NCBI GenBank assembly: GCA_913043025.1
Contig: CAJWLM010000026.1
Coordinates: forward strand, 1 to 39,692
Direction of reading: 5' to 3'
Source: an uncultured Rhodospirillaceae bacterium
GTDB lineage: Bacteria; Pseudomonadota; Alphaproteobacteria; UBA8366
DNA length: 39,692 nucleotides
Part shown: in pieces, positions 34,292 through 39,692 of the stretch
Position numbering within the stretch: the stretch's first letter is position 1
Layout: each line of letters starts with the position of its first letter
The notes under the pieces: model-generated
The model's database searches: none
Told to the model about the DNA's origin: nothing
The model's input: only the letters and a program-made list of their open reading frames with translations
Program-made: the position numbers and the translations under genes

Positions 34292-35224
34292 TTAGTTCTT
34301 CCAAGCAGAAATAATCGGCTCACCTTTTACAAGTGCTCGGTGCATCACCCGCGCTTGGGTATGATCAATCGGATCACGTTGGTGCATCGTACATCGATTA
34401 TCCCACAGAATAAGGTCGTGCTTCCGCCAACAATGTGTCCATTTGAGGTGGTCCTGTGTTGTGTGCTCCCATAATCGATCTAGCAACCGATCGCCCTCTT
34501 CGTTAGGCAACTCTTCAATGTAACTCGAATTACCTTTATACCTGCGACCAAGATATAAGCATTGCTTACCAGTTTTTGGATGAATGCGAACGATCGGATG
34601 TGCCGGCCCAGTAATCTCTTCGCGAGTTTCAGGTTCTTTTGCAGTCGGCCGTAGTTTCCCGGCGGTGTTCCGGAGATTGTCATGTCGAATATGCTTGCCT
34701 TGGATAGCCTTTTTAAGGTCGCTCGGCAATTCTTCGTAAGCTTGATATTGATTATTAAAAGAGGTTTCACCTCCCCCATTAGTTGGCACTATTTCTGACC
34801 ACAATAGAGTGCCCCCCGGAGGTATATCGACATATGAGTTGTCAGTATGCCAGAGTGCCTCAAGGCTTCCAACACCCGCAGTCTCGCGTGCTGGTTTACC
34901 GTCCTCGCCAAGGTTCGAAACCAAGCTAATGCCAGCGTGCTTCGCAACTCGGTGTGTTGCACCCGCATGAAAACCTGCCTTGAGAAAAAATGCACGGCTA
35001 CCCGCCACTTGCTGTCCGCCAAACACGTCAGCGACCGATAGAATGTCCTCATCTGACAAATCCTGATCACGGAAAAGGAGAACCATGTTTTGGAACCAGC
35101 ATTCGAGTAGGAGATCTCGCACGTCATTGGATACCGGTTGACGGAGATCTAAACCAAAAACTTCAGCTCCAACAGCCGCTCCTGTTTGCACAACTTCAAA
35201 ATTGCTGTTACCTGCATTCCTCAC
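34292..35224 (-). CDS. TauD/TfdA family dioxygenase (pair B, proximal)
   Basis: 310-aa paralogue of the next gene; long shared stretches include LGEDGKPA, SFNNQYQAYEELP, KLRP and PIVRIHPKTGKQCLYLGRR. The metal site is His126/Asp128 (WHTDNSYVDIPP) and His281 (WDNRCTMHQR), with Arg292 as probable 2-oxoglutarate ligand. Translation starts at a GTG with GGGGGG about 6 nt upstream; no in-frame ATG fits better. It lies 91 nt after the CoxL-like gene and 90 nt before its paralogue. Both pair B enzymes appear catalytically complete. Confidence 0.92.
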   Translation of the reverse strand: MRNAGNSNFEVVQTGAAVGAEVFGLDLRQPVSNDVRDLLLECWFQNMVLLFRDQDLSDEDILSVADVFGGQQVAGSRAFFLKAGFHAGATHRVAKHAGISLVSNLGEDGKPARETAGVGSLEALWHTDNSYVDIPPGGTLLWSEIVPTNGGGETSFNNQYQAYEELPSDLKKAIQGKHIRHDNLRNTAGKLRPTAKEPETREEITGPAHPIVRIHPKTGKQCLYLGRRYKGNSSYIEELPNEEGDRLLDRLWEHTTQDHLKWTHCWRKHDLILWDNRCTMHQRDPIDHTQARVMHRALVKGEPIISAWKN

Positions 35225-35315
35225 AATTTACCCCCCTATGATAATTGTTCGTCACACAACATTTAGAATAGATACCGCAATAAAATTCTCTGGGTCAGTA
35301 TTTATTTTATTTGTC

Positions 35316-37652
35316 TCACCCTTGATTCTGCCTTGCTGATGTGATGGCTCGCCATACAACTTCCGGTGTCATAGGCATATCGAGGTGATGAACCCCTAGC
35401 GGTGCAAGAGCATTTATCACCGCGTTTGCAACACATGGCAAGGCGCCTACCGTGCCCGCCTCACCAGCCCCTTTGATGCCAGTTGGGTTAGTTTTGCAAG
35501 GAACAGGGTTAGATCCAACGGCAATTGAACTAATGTCATCTGCTCTAGGCATACAATAGTCCATAAAACTTCCGGAAATCAGCTGTCCATCATCATCATA
35601 AAAAATATTTTCCATCAGTACCTGGCCAAGACCTTGTGCCACGCCACCATGTATTTGGCCCTTTAACAACAGAGGATTAACAACAACACCAACATCATCG
35701 ACAACTGAATACCTTAGTATGTCAACACGCCCGGTATCCGGATCTATCTCTAATTCGCATACATGAGTACCATTAGGAAATGTCTCAGCCTCCGGGAGAT
35801 GAGAATACATTTCATCTAGCCCAATTTCCACATCATGAGGAATTCGGTTTGGGGAAAAAGAAGCCTGTGCCACTTCCATTATATTCATAGCCCTATCAGT
35901 CCCAGCGACATTAAAGCTACCATTAGAAAATTCAATGTCTTCCTCGGCAGCCTCAAGATTATGGGCGGCAATTTTCTTAGCTTTTTCTATAATCTTACCG
36001 GATGCGCCAAAAATTGCTGCCCCGCCAAGTTCTGCTGATCTAGACCCTCCCGTGCCCTCACCCATGGAAACTTGGTCCGTATCGCCCTCTATCATCCGGA
36101 TCCTTTCAACAGGAATCCCTAACCTATCAGACAGTATTTGTTTAAAACACGTGTCGTGACCCTGCCCATGACTAATGGTTCCCATGAGAAGCAGCACCGA
36201 ACCTGCCTTGGTAAAGCGAATCTCAGCGTGTTCAAAGCGCCGCCTTCCCCCAGCTTGTTCTATTGTATTTGATATCCCAATGCCACGAAGCATACCTACT
36301 TTTGCTGCCTCCTCGCGACGAACTTCAAATCCGTCGTAATCTGCAAGTTTGAGAGCCATATCAAGGCCTTTCTCAAAGTCACCCGAATCATATTTGAAGG
36401 TGAGTGCAGTCTGAAACGGAAGAGCATCCTTAGGTATGAGATTGAGCCGACGCAGCTCGGCTGGATCAATCTCCATTTTACGTGCCGCAAGATCAATTAG
36501 CCTTTCCATTATATAAGCCGCTTCCGGTCGACCCGCCCCGCGATAAGGAGCAGTGCTGTTTGTATTTGTGAGAACCGCATCCACGTGCACATACATTGCC
36601 TCTGTAGTGTACGTTCCAGCCATAGTGCCAATATTCCCCAACGGAGGGTTAGGCCCCCGTGAAGCCACGTACGCACCAAGATTAGCAATTGTTTTACATT
36701 TCACCCCGAGAAATTTGCCATCTTTAGTCAACGCCAAAGCTGCATCACTTACATTGTCACGGGCATGCGTATCGCTAATAAATGACTCTGATCTTGGTGC
36801 ATACCATTTTACAGGCCTATCCAATAGCTTCGCAGCCCATAGCACCAATACATATTCCGGATAGGTGCCGCCTTTCATACCAAAGCTTCCACCTATGTCA
36901 TCGGAAATAATACGAAAGTTATATTCCGGCTCACCAAATACATTTTCGGCCAAGTCAGCACGAATATTATGCGGCTGCTGCAGACCAGTATGAAGAATGT
37001 AACGACCTTCATGCCTATCAAATTCACCAATACAACCGCGATTTTCCATAGAGTTGGTTGATACCCTATTTATCACAAATTTCTGTTGCACAATGATATC
37101 CGCTCTATCAAACGCAGACATTGTTGCTCCTTCATCACCAACATCGTGACAAAAGGCTATATTGTCGGGACATTCTTCCCATACTGGAACTGAATCTGGA
37201 CCAACCGCGGCCGATGTCCCAACCATCGCCGGCAGCATTTCATACTCAATCTCTATCAGTTCAGCCGCGTCCTTCGCTTGATCCAAAGTCTCTGCAACGA
37301 TGAAAGCAATTTGGTCCCCCACACATCGAATTCTATCGGTTACCAGCGCTGGACGCGGTGGACGAAATATTGGCTTACCATCAGGGCGTTTTGGAGTGCC
37401 TACATCAGTAACAACTCCATTTAATCCCGATTCAATAAAATCTTCACCAGTAAGAACTAACAACACACCCGGCTCGGCAGCAGCGTTTTCTATTCTGATA
37501 TTTTTAATGCGCGCATGCGCCATTGTAGCACGTACGATATATCCATGTACCGTACGAGCAAGGCGAATATCGTCCAAATAACGACCAACGCCTTTCAAAA
37601 GCCGCGGATCTTCGGTCCGCGGAACGGATTGACCAATGGCATATCGAACCAT
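35316..37652 (-). CDS. Xanthine dehydrogenase/CoxL-family molybdopterin-binding large subunit
   Basis: 778 aa. An N-terminal aldehyde-oxidase a/b-hammerhead domain (RYLDDI, VRATMAHARI) is followed by the Mo-cofactor domain. GGSFGMKGG at ~254-262, APYRGAGRPE at ~368-377 and GAGEAGTVGA with the catalytic Glu at ~731 are family motifs; PYRGAGR is the form II/generic hydroxylase signature, not the AYXCSFR of true CO dehydrogenase. It should hydroxylate an aromatic N-heterocycle or aldehyde with water as oxygen source. The FAD (CoxM) and 2Fe-2S (CoxS) subunits normally adjacent are absent in this window. GGAGGG precedes the ATG. Confidence 0.94.
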   Translation of the reverse strand: MVRYAIGQSVPRTEDPRLLKGVGRYLDDIRLARTVHGYIVRATMAHARIKNIRIENAAAEPGVLLVLTGEDFIESGLNGVVTDVGTPKRPDGKPIFRPPRPALVTDRIRCVGDQIAFIVAETLDQAKDAAELIEIEYEMLPAMVGTSAAVGPDSVPVWEECPDNIAFCHDVGDEGATMSAFDRADIIVQQKFVINRVSTNSMENRGCIGEFDRHEGRYILHTGLQQPHNIRADLAENVFGEPEYNFRIISDDIGGSFGMKGGTYPEYVLVLWAAKLLDRPVKWYAPRSESFISDTHARDNVSDAALALTKDGKFLGVKCKTIANLGAYVASRGPNPPLGNIGTMAGTYTTEAMYVHVDAVLTNTNSTAPYRGAGRPEAAYIMERLIDLAARKMEIDPAELRRLNLIPKDALPFQTALTFKYDSGDFEKGLDMALKLADYDGFEVRREEAAKVGMLRGIGISNTIEQAGGRRRFEHAEIRFTKAGSVLLLMGTISHGQGHDTCFKQILSDRLGIPVERIRMIEGDTDQVSMGEGTGGSRSAELGGAAIFGASGKIIEKAKKIAAHNLEAAEEDIEFSNGSFNVAGTDRAMNIMEVAQASFSPNRIPHDVEIGLDEMYSHLPEAETFPNGTHVCELEIDPDTGRVDILRYSVVDDVGVVVNPLLLKGQIHGGVAQGLGQVLMENIFYDDDGQLISGSFMDYCMPRADDISSIAVGSNPVPCKTNPTGIKGAGEAGTVGALPCVANAVINALAPLGVHHLDMPMTPEVVWRAITSARQNQG

Positions 37653-37765
37653 GTACCCTCCAAACTAGTGCACCAGTTTTAATATTAAACGACAATAAAT
37701 GGATACACACATTTTAGTCCATTGCCATACCCCGAAAATTACAGGACACCAAAAGTCGATTATCA

Positions 37766-38662
37766 CTAAAAGTCATACAACTTAGAGGGGTTATCTACGA
37801 AAATCATTTCCCGAGTCGCTTCGTCTGGAATCCAGTCCGCCATTACATCCAAACAGGATGCTTCATCTGGCTTATCAGTTAAAGGAAATTGCGGATGGGG
37901 CCAGTTAGCGGCCCACACTAACCGATCGGGGCGCACTTCCAAAAGTGCCCTGACATAAACGGCGACTTGCTCATAATCAGGGAAATCCCCATTTTTACCG
38001 TGGTGACCATCGGTGCACATATAATAAGGTGCTGATATCTTTATCCAACAACGGCCAGTTTCGAAAAATTTAAGTAAGGCATTAAAACCGTTAGTGTCTG
38101 CCAATTGGCCTGCACCAATTCGCCCGATGTGATCAACTACACAATCTACCGGTAGTTTTCGAAATATATTTACCGCTTCTTCTAACCATACCCCGTCATC
38201 CTGGAACTGTATATGCCAACCCAACGGAGCGAGCTTCTGAGCCATTGTAATGGAATCTTCAAGCTTAAAATCGTCTGCTATCAAGAAAAACCGCAAGCCG
38301 CGAATTCCTTGTTTGTGAAGTTTCCAAAGTGCTTCCTCTGATATGTCTTTCCTGGTAACACAAACGCCGCGAGTTGTTTTTAGCCCTCGCGCGGCTATTG
38401 AGTCCAGTGTACACCGATTATCCGACCCATACGCTGATGGCTGAACGATTACAGCGCGATCGAAACCGAGCCTATCTAACATCTCGTTATAAGCATCTAG
38501 TGAACATATGGGCTCACCTAAACGCCCTGGCCAAAGTGGATATTTTTCTTGCGGCCCATAAATGTGAGAGTGTGTTTCGCATGAGTTTGGAGGTAGTTTG
38601 AGGCGTGGCTTTCTGCCAGAATCTGTTAGAGTAAGTTGCTGCTTATCATTCAATTTCTTCAT
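37766..38662 (-). CDS. Amidohydrolase, 2-pyrone-4,6-dicarboxylate hydrolase-like
   Basis: 298-aa TIM-barrel amidohydrolase (Amidohydro_2/COG3618). ETHSHIYGP supplies the HxH pair (His31, His33), GLRFFL the substrate Arg, and VVDHIGR His178 plus Arg181, all matching LigI-type lactonases. The final metal/general-base Asp of LigI (…TDWPHP) is Asn253 here (AANWPHPQ). It probably hydrolyses a lactone or pyrone intermediate, if active. AAGG lies ~10 nt before the ATG. It is the first gene of the leftward operon, 113 bp before coxL. Confidence 0.88.
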   Translation of the reverse strand: MKKLNDKQQLTLTDSGRKPRLKLPPNSCETHSHIYGPQEKYPLWPGRLGEPICSLDAYNEMLDRLGFDRAVIVQPSAYGSDNRCTLDSIAARGLKTTRGVCVTRKDISEEALWKLHKQGIRGLRFFLIADDFKLEDSITMAQKLAPLGWHIQFQDDGVWLEEAVNIFRKLPVDCVVDHIGRIGAGQLADTNGFNALLKFFETGRCWIKISAPYYMCTDGHHGKNGDFPDYEQVAVYVRALLEVRPDRLVWAANWPHPQFPLTDKPDEASCLDVMADWIPDEATREMIFVDNPSKLYDF

Positions 38663-38948
38663 GCTTTTGTAACCTTACGACAACAATATTAACAAAGGCA
38701 TAACATGTAATGGTAAACAAATGCAGCGACTCGAGGTGTTTTTACATCAATTTCTTGCCTAACCTGCGTTCTCAGTAACATGCCTGAAAACCTAAAACCT
38801 TTTATTCTCAATCCTAAAATATCATTTCAAAGAAATGGGTTATGCCAAGCTCGTACAACTATGGTCATTGCGCCAAATAATCTTCCTTGAAAATTTTTCA
38901 AAAAAAAACTACCACAACTAGTATCGTAGATGTGTTTGGTGACTATAT

Positions 38949-39245
38949 ATGTTGTTCAAGGCCGTTAAAAAAGATTTTCATGTTGCTCCCGGAAACAGGT
39001 ACCGCAAATCAGATGATACTGAGCTAGTCTGGATAATAAAAAATGTTTATACGCCCAGTGGCTTTGAAAAACACGCACGAGCATATCCAACCAATGATCC
39101 AAGTGATGTGCGATTATACGCTGCCTCAGTTTTTGGTGATGTTAGGTTCTTTGATCCTATTCACGTGCAAGTTCAAGATGGCAGGGGATCCGAGTCTAAG
39201 GGACCAGCATTTGCAGAGCCCGCAACTCTAAAACCTGCCGAATAG
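38949..39245 (+). CDS. Hypothetical 98-residue protein
   Basis: Not recognised. Soluble, mixed charge, with no signal peptide or membrane segment; mid region YAASVFGDVRFFDPIHVQVQ is strand-rich, and the last ~20 residues (Gly/Ser/Pro/Ala/Lys) look disordered. The ribosome binding site is poor, and an overlapping open frame exists at 39043-39231, so coding is likely but not certain. It is divergent from the amidohydrolase gene across 286 bp. Confidence 0.5.
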   Translation: MLFKAVKKDFHVAPGNRYRKSDDTELVWIIKNVYTPSGFEKHARAYPTNDPSDVRLYAASVFGDVRFFDPIHVQVQDGRGSESKGPAFAEPATLKPAE

Positions 39246-39692
39246 TCAACTTATAAACCAAAATCTTTTTAACCCGCCGAATATTAAGTCTGGGCAACAC
39301 TGCCATTTAATTGTGGATCTCTAGATTCTTTTCCCAAGTTGGACGCCCGAAAAAAAACCTTTCAGCTGCTAAAAGCGCAACGATTGCCCTATTTATCCAG
39401 CGCATACTTAAGACCCAAAAGTTTGTAACATTTTAAACGCATCTGATTGCTTTTTGAGAGGTGGAAGAGTAAATCGTAGGGTTTAAATTCTACGGCGTTT
39501 GAGCTTGCAGTAGACAAACCCAATATAAAAATCCGATTATTCGTTGAAGACGCGTATTTTCAGTGTTTCATATAAACGCCCGCGTGGATGAGTAACAACA
39601 ATCAGAACAAGCAGCAATTGATGAGCCCGAAGAGAAATGCCTCCTAAATTCAGTGAAGTAGCCTCTACAAGGACACGTGATTTTAATAGCAT
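39246..39692. other. Right-end region without a confident gene
   Basis: 447 bp. A 51-codon frame on the minus strand (39692-39537) is open to the edge. Its product contains LLLVLIVVTHPRGRL, which faintly resembles the C terminus of branched-chain amino acid ABC permeases (hydrophobic stretch, then P-x-G). Otherwise only short, unsupported frames are present, and no tRNA-like or repeat structure was seen. Confidence 0.35.

Overview
The window looks like chromosome from an AT-leaning alphaproteobacterium, probably a marine or otherwise uncultured Rhodospirillales-like lineage. This is inferred from gene content and order: metX-metW; chorismate mutase-hisC-tyrA facing a DUF2125-plsC-ydcF-ftsX-ftsE block; a zinc-ribbon membrane protein; argH-lptM-lysA divergent from tlpA; and HIG1-pduO-etfB-etfA. 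No rRNA, tRNA, CRISPR array, insertion sequence or prophage gene was seen. Genes are densely packed, with many 1-4 nt start/stop overlaps.

Layout. (1) 1-526: 5' part of a 3-hydroxyacyl-CoA dehydrogenase that runs off the left edge. (2) 1084-4822: a three-gene ABC-2 exporter of the GldA/GldF/GldG type, followed by a signal-less BtuF-like protein (4844-5758). (3) 5768-7567: metX-metW for methionine. (4) 7714-10626: chorismate mutase, hisC-type aminotransferase and tyrA for aromatic amino acids. (5) 10601-14850, opposite strand: ftsE-ftsX-ydcF-plsC-DUF2125, an envelope and division block. (6) 15067-19436: zinc-ribbon protein, lysA, a previously unmarked 44-residue LptM-type lipoprotein, argH and tlpA. 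(7) 19487-25519: etfA, etfB, cobalamin adenosyltransferase, HIG1-type membrane protein, CBS protein, an unrecognised CYTH-like protein, and a large acyl-CoA dehydrogenase that resembles methylsuccinyl-CoA dehydrogenase. The ETF, the adenosyl-B12 supply and the dehydrogenase could work together in ethylmalonyl-CoA/propionyl-CoA metabolism. (8) 25756-30020: an orphan 89-residue protein, DUF4743 Nudix hydrolase, lepA, a secreted FliL-like protein and a SixA-like phosphatase with an altered catalytic motif.

(9) 30225-38662 is the accessory-looking part and the best candidate for an undescribed system. Two convergent operons carry four Fe(II)/2-oxoglutarate dioxygenases of the TauD/TfdA superfamily, in two unlike tandem pairs. 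With them are a fumarylacetoacetate-hydrolase-family enzyme, a molybdenum hydroxylase large subunit without its usual FAD and FeS partners, a 2-pyrone-4,6-dicarboxylate-hydrolase-like amidohydrolase, and a 31-residue single-span membrane peptide. Together they look like a catabolic route for an aromatic, heterocyclic or aryl-ether compound; the substrate cannot be read from the sequence. (10) 38663-39692: one small hypothetical gene and an open frame running off the right edge.

All assignments come from reading motifs by eye; no database search was possible. Starts were moved from the longest open frame where a ribosome binding site or family length argued for it (tyrA, ftsX, argH, HIG1 protein, acyl-CoA dehydrogenase).
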